Shown one piece after another: positions 58,295 through 64,000 of a DNA stretch of 64,000 nucleotides. Each line of letters starts with the position of its first letter. Position 1 is the first letter of the stretch. A program made the position numbers and the translations under genes. The DNA is from Rhizobium nepotum 39/7 (GTDB taxonomy: Bacteria; Pseudomonadota; Alphaproteobacteria; Rhizobiales; Rhizobiaceae): NCBI RefSeq assembly GCF_000949865.1, contig NZ_JWJH01000020.1, forward strand, positions 62,001-126,000, written 5' to 3'. The notes beneath the pieces are model-generated. The model was not told the DNA's origin, did not search any database, and worked only from the letters and a program-made list of their open reading frames with translations.

Positions 58295-58308
58295 CCGGTT
58301 CTGGACTA

Positions 58309-58434
58309 TGGCAGGACTCGCGGCGGGCGTCATTTCCGTCGGGACCGAGGGTCAATGCCACGGCGATGCGACAACGAGAGTTGCCGTACGCGTCGCGCGG
58401 AACGGGCCGCAAGGTCACGCTGCGGGGAACAGGA
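58309..58434 (+). repeat. 126-bp direct repeat, copy 1
   Basis: Identical over its full 126 bp to 58678-58803. Each copy can fold GCGATGCG (58363-58370) with CGCGTCGC (58389-58396) around CAAC-GAGA-GTTG, a GNRA-capped hairpin, and a further GCGG/CCGC hairpin just after it. Likely structured RNA; frames through it exist on both strands but show no RBS. Confidence 0.97.
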
Positions 58435-58677
58435 CCGACACGTCCGAGACAATAACATTAGCTGTAACCTTTACCATCAAGGGTACCTGTTGGACGGCTA
58501 GTAGCATTTATTTCACGGGCGGGGCGGAGCCGGCGGCGTCTTCGCGCTTGCCAAGGGGGCGAAAAAGCCTAGCCTTGACGGGATGAGAGGACAACGATCA
58601 TGACATGCAAAAACGTGCCAACTCGGCGCGGACCAATCGGGGAAGACGTAGTTCTCGGACTCTGATTGGGCTGTCTC

Positions 58678-58803
58678 TGGCAGGACTCGCGGCGGGCGTC
58701 ATTTCCGTCGGGACCGAGGGTCAATGCCACGGCGATGCGACAACGAGAGTTGCCGTACGCGTCGCGCGGAACGGGCCGCAAGGTCACGCTGCGGGGAACA
58801 GGA
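58678..58803 (+). repeat. 126-bp direct repeat, copy 2
   Basis: Perfect copy of 58309-58434, 369 bp downstream, ending 45 bp before the proposed reverse-transcriptase start. The GNRA hairpin is at 58732-58765. Flanks of the two copies are unrelated, so this is not a simple tandem duplication. Confidence 0.97.
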
Positions 58804-58848
58804 ACCGTCGGACGGGTCAGGCTTACCAACAGGACCCTAAGGACGACC

Positions 58849-60150
58849 TTGACATCACCGCTTCTCAAAGCAGTTTGGAAACAAGACAATATCGAAAATG
58901 CCTGGCGCGTTATCCAGGAGAACGCGCGGACTTCACAGTCCGAAGAGGTGCGTAAAGAAATTGCGGACTTTGCCGAAGAGTCTGGCACTAAGATTCGGTC
59001 TCTATGTTACAGATTGTCCCGCGGGAAATTCGAGTTCGGGGAATCAAAAGGAATCCCTCTACCGAAGGTCGACGCCCGGGGGCGAAGGACAGGCAAATTT
59101 CGACCATTGGTCCTTGCTTCGGTCGAAGCGCGAATTGTTCAACGGGCGGTCCTTAATGTCCTTTTGACTGTGCCTGGCATCAAAGCATTCGTGGAGACGC
59201 CACATAGCTTCGGCGGGCTCAGACGTAAGGCTAAGGACAATGAAGATCGAAGAGACAACCCGACTGCTGTGCCTGCTGCGATAAAGGAAGCTCTGGCGTC
59301 CATAGGGTCTGGTGCACACTTCTACGCCGCCGCAGATATACGCTCATTCTTCACCAGGATATCGAAGACACGCACGCTCGCGATAATTCGCACCGCCATT
59401 AGCGACGAAAAATTCCTTGCCTTCATCGAGAAAGCCGTAACAACCGAGCTCTCAAATATGGCTCTGCTCCGCGAGAAGGCGAGCGACTTCCCAATTCACG
59501 ATATAGGTGTAGCGCAGGGTAACTCTCTCTCTCCACTGTTGGGCAATATCATCCTTGCAGACTTCGATCAAAGGATGAACGTCGGAGACTGTCGTTGCAT
59601 CAGGTACATCGATGACTTCCTAATCTTAGCGCCGACGGCGAAAGCTGCCAACGCCAGGCTTAGGAAGGCGACCGCTATCCTGGCAGACTTAGGAATGGAA
59701 TTGTCGCCCGAGAAATCATCGACGGGTGCGGTTTCGATCAAGTCTGGCTTCGTGTTTCTGGGAGTGGAAGTCAAGCCAGGTATCATCCGACCTTGCACAT
59801 CCGCGCAGAACCGCTTCTTATCGTCATTGGAAACCACGTTCTCCGAAAGCAAGAAGGCGCTTTTTGCCGTAAAGGATGGAAAGCAACTGAAGAAAATCAA
59901 CACGGTCACCGGAACACTGAAACGTGTGGAAGGGATTATAGACGGGTGGGGAAAGCACTACTGGTTTTGCAACGACCTACCTTTGTTTCGTGAAATTGAC
60001 CGAAAAGTGGACGATCTAGTCCGTGATTTTCTCGGGGTCTACCGGAGCGCTCGCGAAAAGGTACCCAAGGCACTGCAGCGCTCCATGCTCGGGTTACCGT
60101 CGCTTGAAGAACAGGAAAGAAAACCCTTCTCGTATCCAAAAAGCCCATAG
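58849..60150 (+). CDS. Reverse transcriptase, possible defence-associated RT of unassigned type
   Basis: 433-aa RT from TTG 58849 (AAGGA at 58840-58843 just upstream, residues TSPLLKAVWKQDNIENAWR). The frame is open to 58666, but that part runs through the direct repeat. RT motifs: KGIPLPKV..KFRPLVLASVEARIVQRA (RT1/2), AADIRSFF (motif A, Asp163), AQGNSLSPLLGNIILADFD (motif B region), YIDDFLI (motif C, Asp255/256), GFVFLGVEV (motif E). The C-terminal 110 residues form a helical thumb/X-like region (LKRVEGIIDGWGKHYWF). No HNH, maturase zinc, integrase or protease domain. No retron VTG motif and no DGR-type SQ in motif B. It resembles group-II-like and Unknown-Group (DRT) RTs. Gene context suggests defence cargo. 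Confidence 0.85.
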   Translation: MTSPLLKAVWKQDNIENAWRVIQENARTSQSEEVRKEIADFAEESGTKIRSLCYRLSRGKFEFGESKGIPLPKVDARGRRTGKFRPLVLASVEARIVQRAVLNVLLTVPGIKAFVETPHSFGGLRRKAKDNEDRRDNPTAVPAAIKEALASIGSGAHFYAAADIRSFFTRISKTRTLAIIRTAISDEKFLAFIEKAVTTELSNMALLREKASDFPIHDIGVAQGNSLSPLLGNIILADFDQRMNVGDCRCIRYIDDFLILAPTAKAANARLRKATAILADLGMELSPEKSSTGAVSIKSGFVFLGVEVKPGIIRPCTSAQNRFLSSLETTFSESKKALFAVKDGKQLKKINTVTGTLKRVEGIIDGWGKHYWFCNDLPLFREIDRKVDDLVRDFLGVYRSAREKVPKALQRSMLGLPSLEEQERKPFSYPKSP

Positions 60151-60160
60151 AGAAAGCCCT

Positions 60161-60502
60161 CTAGTAAACGACAATTTTGTGCCAGACCGTGCGGGCGGGA
60201 TCAACGTAGTCGGAATCTCGAGAAGGGCATGCTTGCGTCTTTATAGCGACTTCGTACGAACCCTTGCCAGGGTTACCGTAGAGGTTTCCCCCGTTTGGTC
60301 CCCCACGTCGAAAGGCGAACCCTCTAGGATATTCGACGGACCAGCGACCTGCACAGTCGGGGTGCATAATGACCGCCATTGCGATGTCCACTTGATGAAC
60401 GCCTCGATTAGCCCGACCAGCGGGAAAGCGAAAGGTTTCGGCCGACGCGCTTCCCGCGATCAATGCGGCCAGCACGGCAGCAGCGACGTTGATCGTTTTC
60501 AT
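60161..60502 (-). CDS. Small secreted protein of unknown function
   Basis: 113-aa protein with signal peptide MKTINVAAAVLAALIAGSASAE, mature part ETFRFPAGRANRGVHQVDIAM. Two Cys may pair. It overlaps the next minus-strand gene by 4 bp and ends 10 bp from the RT stop (convergent). Probably last gene of the conjugation-like operon. Confidence 0.65.
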   Translation of the reverse strand: MKTINVAAAVLAALIAGSASAETFRFPAGRANRGVHQVDIAMAVIMHPDCAGRWSVEYPRGFAFRRGGPNGGNLYGNPGKGSYEVAIKTQACPSRDSDYVDPARTVWHKIVVY

Positions 60503-60744
60503 TCCGCGCTCGTCCCCTTACCGCCGACTGTATAAGAGCCAGGGCGTTCTATCCAGGCCGCGATGCGATCTGGCAGAGACCAGATTTGCGCGAAACACCA
60601 AGTCACGACATGAAAGAGTACCGCAGGCCACGCACAGAAAACTGTCAGCGTGAAGACCGACGCCGACAGGTGATGAAGCCCCGCCAGTCCGAAAGCTATC
60701 GCCAGCGACAATCCGCCAGCCGTCCATAGAAGCACCTGTTTCAT
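60499..60744 (-). CDS. Small membrane protein with DotA/TraY-like end
   Basis: 81-aa protein: two hydrophobic helices (LLWTAGGLSLAIAFGLAGL and VFTLTVFCAWPAVLFHVV), then FAQIWSLPDRIAAWIERPGSY. That last segment closely resembles YGQIWALPDRVLAWFGQSTSY near the C-terminus of the large DotA/TraY protein two genes upstream, suggesting a duplicated terminal module. Overlaps the secreted gene by 4 bp. Confidence 0.65.
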   Translation of the reverse strand: MKQVLLWTAGGLSLAIAFGLAGLHHLSASVFTLTVFCAWPAVLFHVVTWCFAQIWSLPDRIAAWIERPGSYTVGGKGTSAE

Positions 60745-60748
60745 GGCG

Positions 60749-61024
60749 TCAGCCTCTCCCGTAGGAACAGTGAATAAGCAGGAGCCACTGCGATTTCAGA
60801 TAGCTCCATAGTTTGTGGTAGGCGACGGTCATCAGCACCAGCGTTGCGATAGCGGATGCGGTCAGTACGCTCTTTTCAATGCTTCCCTGAGTGACTTGTT
60901 GTCCGAATGCATCAATGATCGGGAGCGCCTGTACGAACAGAAACCACAATACCATCAATAGAATGACCTCAATCGTGATGTTTCCCGCGCTCACCAATAG
61001 CGCTTGTTTCGTTTGTTTCTTCAA
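60749..61024 (-). CDS. Small two-helix membrane protein
   Basis: 91-aa protein with membrane helices ~17-35 (IEVILLMVLWFLFVQALPI) and ~52-70 (VLTASAIATLVLMTVAYHKL). It overlaps the DotA/TraY gene by 4 bp and precedes the 81-aa gene by 4 bp. Probably a small conjugation-complex component; not identified. Confidence 0.65.
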   Translation of the reverse strand: MKKQTKQALLVSAGNITIEVILLMVLWFLFVQALPIIDAFGQQVTQGSIEKSVLTASAIATLVLMTVAYHKLWSYLKSQWLLLIHCSYGRG

Positions 61025-62988
61025 TTCGGTTTCCCTCCCTTTTTCGAAAGCCCTGGAAGAATATTCTTGGGCATCATTCCGCGTCCGGCAACCGCTATCA
61101 TTCCGCCGAACGCACCGGAAACGAGCCCGGATTCGCCGTAGGACGTGCTTTGGCCGAACCAGGCCAGAACGCGGTCAGGAAGAGCCCATATCTGCCCGTA
61201 GGTCTTGAGAACGACGTACCAGATCATGTACGTCTGCCCGAAGGTCATCACGATGTAACCGGGAAGGCCGACAATGTGCCCGCCCGATTGCGCGAGGAAA
61301 GCGGTTGCCCACAGACGGTCCAGCATTCCGAGGATAGGATTAAAAACCCCATAGGCAGCGAACACCGCGAGCATGGCCAATGCCGGCCGCAGGAAGATAT
61401 TGACGAGAAACAGAAGACCGAGCTTGACGCTGTCTCCCGCGAAATCATCGTTGCCATCGAGTTTCAGCCAGCGAAGGCACCAGATCGTCAGGGCAACCAT
61501 CGCGTCCATCACGGAAACGAGCAGGGCCACGCCGGACACCAGCATGAAGACATGCGGCATTATGGGGATCACGTAGGCCCTGAGCGCACCCATGATCCAC
61601 ACAGGAATGATGGCGAACCTCGACCAGTCGAGGAAGTAGTCAATGGCCGCCGCTCCGAAGAACTCAGCGACCTTGTTGCCTGCAACTCCCGCGATCACAC
61701 CACCCGCGGCGATGGCGGCGGAGACACCCGCCATCATCGCATGACCCGAGGAAACCAGAATGCCCATCTCATCACGAGGCTGCCCATCATCAGCGGACGT
61801 CGCGGCCCATTCGATGATCGAGCGCGATATCGGCGCGATGATCTTCGTGGCGGGGTCAGCAGTCTCGTCGCCGGCTGCCGCGAAATCGTTGGCGCTCAAC
61901 GCCTGCCGTTCCGCTTCACCCGACACCTGCAAGCGAAGCGCGTCGAACGCTATCTGGATCGCTTCAGCGAAGTCTCCGTCGATACGGGGCGGGGTATGTT
62001 CGGGCCGTTCGTTCGTCATCGCCGTTGTGATTTCCGAAACCTGCGCCAGAGTGCTCCAGTACATACCCGTCGTCAGGAACCCCTGTTCACGTGCATCCCT
62101 TACAAGAGCGTCACGGGATGCGGTCGCGACGATCTTCGCCTCTTCCTTTGCGGCTGCCGTCATCGCACGATCATAGGCGGCTCCCATTGAGCGGATGCGC
62201 TGGACGAGATCGGGCGATAGCACATTGGATGTCACCGCCTTCGCCGCAGCACCAGCGGACGATAGCCCGGAGGTTTCGGCGGCAAGCTGGGCATATCTGC
62301 CGGACTCCGCGCGGAAGGCGTTTACGAACACCTTTATAGCTTCCCGCCTTGCGTTCGAGAATGTGGCGCGATCATCAAGCGCACTGACGGAAAACTGGCC
62401 ACAGGTGGGACCGTAAGCCCAGGTGATCCGCTTTTCGTATCCCAGAATGCCGAGACCGGATACATTTCCCTCGGGATCGGGCAGCCGCGCATTCCAACCC
62501 CAAAGACTGCCGGCCTGGTTGTAGACCGCCGCGCATACTTCGTGCCGCAGCACCATCGTCGCGATGCTCGACCCGTTCGAGGACGCGGGCGTAATGGTGA
62601 CGCCTTCCTTCACGACGGTGGTGATGCCCGTATTCGACAGGGCATTACCGAGATTGATGCCGGGACGGGCAACGAAATCCCTTAGGAGGTAATGGACACT
62701 GGAAAAGCCAGTCTGCGGCGTCGGTATGAGTAGCCCGAGGCCCACGACAACGCGCAGCGGTGTCCATATCGTATGCCACCGTTCGCCGAGCGCCTGTCCG
62801 GTGCGGGCCGAGGCAACGATTCCCTGAAGCGCTTGATAGGCAAAAAAGAGTCCGCCGAGGAAAAACAGAACCGAGTTGAAGACCTGGAGGACGCGGCCGT
62901 ACATCGTCGTCGCCTCACTCGGCAACACCGCGTTGACAATCTGCCACGCGATATCGGTGGCCGGCGGTTCAGCTAACAGATCAATCAT
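61021..62988 (-). CDS. DotA/TraY-family type IVB secretion/conjugation protein
   Basis: 655-aa inner-membrane protein. An N-terminal helix (VFNSVLFFLGGLFFAYQALQG) and the conserved WTPLRVVVGLGLLIPTPQTGFSSVHYL of DotA/TraY lead into a large periplasmic domain. Further helices around 405-560 (YVIPIMPHVFMLVSGVALLVSVMDAMVALTIWC) and the C-terminal GLPGYIVMTFGQTYMIWYVVLKTYGQIWALPDRV follow. In IncI plasmids (TraY) and Dot/Icm systems (DotA) this is an essential membrane component of the transfer apparatus. Overlaps both neighbours by 4 bp, so it belongs to a tight operon. Confidence 0.9.
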   Translation of the reverse strand: MIDLLAEPPATDIAWQIVNAVLPSEATTMYGRVLQVFNSVLFFLGGLFFAYQALQGIVASARTGQALGERWHTIWTPLRVVVGLGLLIPTPQTGFSSVHYLLRDFVARPGINLGNALSNTGITTVVKEGVTITPASSNGSSIATMVLRHEVCAAVYNQAGSLWGWNARLPDPEGNVSGLGILGYEKRITWAYGPTCGQFSVSALDDRATFSNARREAIKVFVNAFRAESGRYAQLAAETSGLSSAGAAAKAVTSNVLSPDLVQRIRSMGAAYDRAMTAAAKEEAKIVATASRDALVRDAREQGFLTTGMYWSTLAQVSEITTAMTNERPEHTPPRIDGDFAEAIQIAFDALRLQVSGEAERQALSANDFAAAGDETADPATKIIAPISRSIIEWAATSADDGQPRDEMGILVSSGHAMMAGVSAAIAAGGVIAGVAGNKVAEFFGAAAIDYFLDWSRFAIIPVWIMGALRAYVIPIMPHVFMLVSGVALLVSVMDAMVALTIWCLRWLKLDGNDDFAGDSVKLGLLFLVNIFLRPALAMLAVFAAYGVFNPILGMLDRLWATAFLAQSGGHIVGLPGYIVMTFGQTYMIWYVVLKTYGQIWALPDRVLAWFGQSTSYGESGLVSGAFGGMIAVAGRGMMPKNILPGLSKKGGKPN

Positions 62989-63671
62989 TTCGGGCCTCCC
63001 GTCATTGTTTGACCCGATGTGTGGCTCGCCCCGTCTGGACCGTCAGGCGTGACCTCATCCCTCGCGTCGGTATCCGAGGCGGGTTTGTCGAGGCCGAGCG
63101 CCTTCTTTTCGGCTTCGGTCAGGATAACCGGGACGATCGGCAGCGTCAGCCGCGTCGAGGGTTTCGGTTTCGCCACCGTTCCAGCCGATCCGGTTTTCCC
63201 CGTACTGCCCTTCTCGTCTCCACCGCTCCCCGACGCCGAGTCTGCAGCCGCCGAACCAGGCGTGACTTCGAAATCGGCCACACTCTTGGGGTTTGAAGGC
63301 TTGTCGAGGATCGACTGACCTATCGCGGCCAGCTCGGGGAGCGCATGCCAGATTGCCGCCAGCCGTGGCCGGCGACATGACGGCATGTCAGTGTCCCGGA
63401 GAGTATCAGCATGGACCTGGACACGATCCCGAAGCGTCCGCCACCCGACGCTATCGCCCGACGACGCCAGCTTTTCGAGGTATGCCAGAAGGGCTGGAGA
63501 TTCTGCCTCCAGAAAAGTCTGTTGGTGGTAGGTCGGGCGATACCGTGTGTTCAGGCACTGCCGCACGATGTTGGCGGCAGCTCCGTGCGCCCAATCAAGG
63601 TGTGGCATGCCGATATCCCGAAGGACCGCACGAGCATTCGTCCAGGAGATTTCTTCGCCTGTCGTCATCAT
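62985..63671 (-). CDS. Unknown protein of the conjugation operon
   Basis: 228-aa protein: N-terminal helical domain (WTNARAVLRDIGMPHLDWAHGAA, TFLEAESPALLAYLEKL), then a disordered Ser/Gly/Lys-rich linker (GSAAADSASGSGGDEKGSTG) and a short end with LTEAEKKALGLDKPASD. No membrane helix or signal peptide. Overlaps genes on both sides by 4 bp. Its position before dotA/traY suggests a transfer-complex role, not identified. Confidence 0.65.
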   Translation of the reverse strand: MMTTGEEISWTNARAVLRDIGMPHLDWAHGAAANIVRQCLNTRYRPTYHQQTFLEAESPALLAYLEKLASSGDSVGWRTLRDRVQVHADTLRDTDMPSCRRPRLAAIWHALPELAAIGQSILDKPSNPKSVADFEVTPGSAAADSASGSGGDEKGSTGKTGSAGTVAKPKPSTRLTLPIVPVILTEAEKKALGLDKPASDTDARDEVTPDGPDGASHTSGQTMTGGPK

Positions 63672-64000
63672 GGTGCTGGCACTCCCGGTGTTGGTTCAGG
63701 TTCCTCCAGTGCCGCTGCGAGTGCCTTGGACAATGTCCGGATTTCATGCTGTGCGGCCACAAGCCGTTCCCGCTGTTGACGGAAAGCGTGACGCTGCTCG
63801 GCAGCCTGCTTCTCGGCATTGCGCTGCGAGGTTTTTGCTTTCGCGGCCTCTGTTTGCGCTTTTTCCACCGCAGCCTTCGCGGCGGCAAGATCGCGGGCAA
63901 ACTCCTTGCGGATTTGGTCGCGGATTCGGGATTCCTGAATACCGTCCACGACGGCACGGACAGCGCCGCCGATCCCGTTCAGACGCTCAGCGGATGCCCT
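63668..64000 (-). CDS. Coiled-coil protein, 5' part beyond window
   Basis: Frame open to the window edge, so at least 110 residues, with more upstream. A long charged/Ala coiled coil (IRKEFARDLAAAKAAVEKAQTEAAKAK...LVAAQHEIRTLSKALAAALEE) ends in a Pro-rich tail EPEPTPGVPAP. A GTG at 63949 could start a shorter form, but the frame continues plausibly (AERLNGIGGAV). Overlaps the next gene by 4 bp. Not identified. Confidence 0.6.
   Translation of the reverse strand, partial: RASAERLNGIGGAVRAVVDGIQESRIRDQIRKEFARDLAAAKAAVEKAQTEAAKAKTSQRNAEKQAAEQRHAFRQQRERLVAAQHEIRTLSKALAAALEEPEPTPGVPAP

Noticed and set aside
58605-58955. 116-codon frame starting before copy 2 of the repeat
   Set aside because: No RBS, runs through the repeat into the RT gene in another frame; structured RNA is a better explanation.
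58309-60150. Diversity-generating retroelement (TR/VR pair)
   Set aside because: The two repeats are identical with no adenine-specific changes, no variable target gene is present, and the RT has QGNSLSP rather than the DGR-type SQ motif.
58849-60150. Retron
   Set aside because: No VTG/NAxxH retron signatures and no clear msr-msd inverted repeat pair, though a noncoding RNA cannot be excluded.
58666-60300. Group II intron
   Set aside because: No domain V/VI-like hairpin follows the RT within the short 10-bp space before the next gene; the GNRA hairpins lie upstream, not downstream; no maturase-type endonuclease domain.

Overview
The window is high-GC alphaproteobacterial DNA that looks like the circular chromosome of an Agrobacterium/Rhizobium-group member. 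The evidence is a circularly permuted two-piece tmRNA with tag ANDNNAKEYALAA, the thyA-folA-hflK-hflC-degP run, sspB with small DUF4169 and ribbon-helix-helix genes, serB/miaA beside ilvIH, and several rhizobial-type intergenic mosaic repeats. Identifications come from reading translated sequence and motifs; no database search was possible.

Positions 1-46.7 kb are core or near-core chromosome. In order: the end of an RND efflux pump, a FAD-linked oxidase and a large AsmA-like protein with a (CAA)n tract; sspB with two small genes and tmRNA; thymidylate and folate synthesis (thyA, folA) and membrane/periplasmic proteolysis (hflK, hflC, degP-like); an SDR, a GNAT, serB, miaA and a HerA-like ATPase; an attenuator-controlled ilvIH operon in which ilvI carries a 22-bp tandem duplication that shifts the frame; two ArsR-SRPBCC pairs, an aldo/keto reductase and an ECF sigma/anti-sigma pair with a small secreted protein; a RecD-like helicase, a MerR-LuxR fusion regulator, pdxJ and an NDH-2; an alcohol dehydrogenase with a divergent YqhC-like AraC regulator; a TetR regulator and ilvC; two endonuclease/exonuclease/phosphatase proteins, a FucU-like mutarotase, an aminotransferase, an Fe3+-type ABC importer and a diguanylate cyclase.

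At 46.63 kb a tRNA-Thr(TGT) marks the change to accessory DNA, which runs to the right edge and continues beyond it. The first block after the tRNA is defence-like: a Vsr nickase, a C5 cytosine methyltransferase and a NaeI-family endonuclease (a complete type II restriction-modification set), then an OLD-family ATPase/TOPRIM nuclease. Next come an unknown 452-aa protein, a serine resolvase, a LuxR-type regulator, two secreted proteins, and a run of small unknown genes with palindromic operator-like sites.

The most unusual locus is at 58.2-60.15 kb. A 433-aa reverse transcriptase is preceded by about 620 bp without a clear gene. That stretch holds two perfect 126-bp direct repeats, each able to fold a GNRA-capped hairpin, with a promoter-like sequence just upstream of the first repeat. 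This arrangement resembles RT-plus-noncoding-RNA defence systems, but the RT does not match any class I can name. The window ends in convergently oriented conjugation genes around a DotA/TraY homologue, suggesting an MPF_I (type IVB-like) integrative conjugative element, or a relic of one, carrying the defence genes as cargo.
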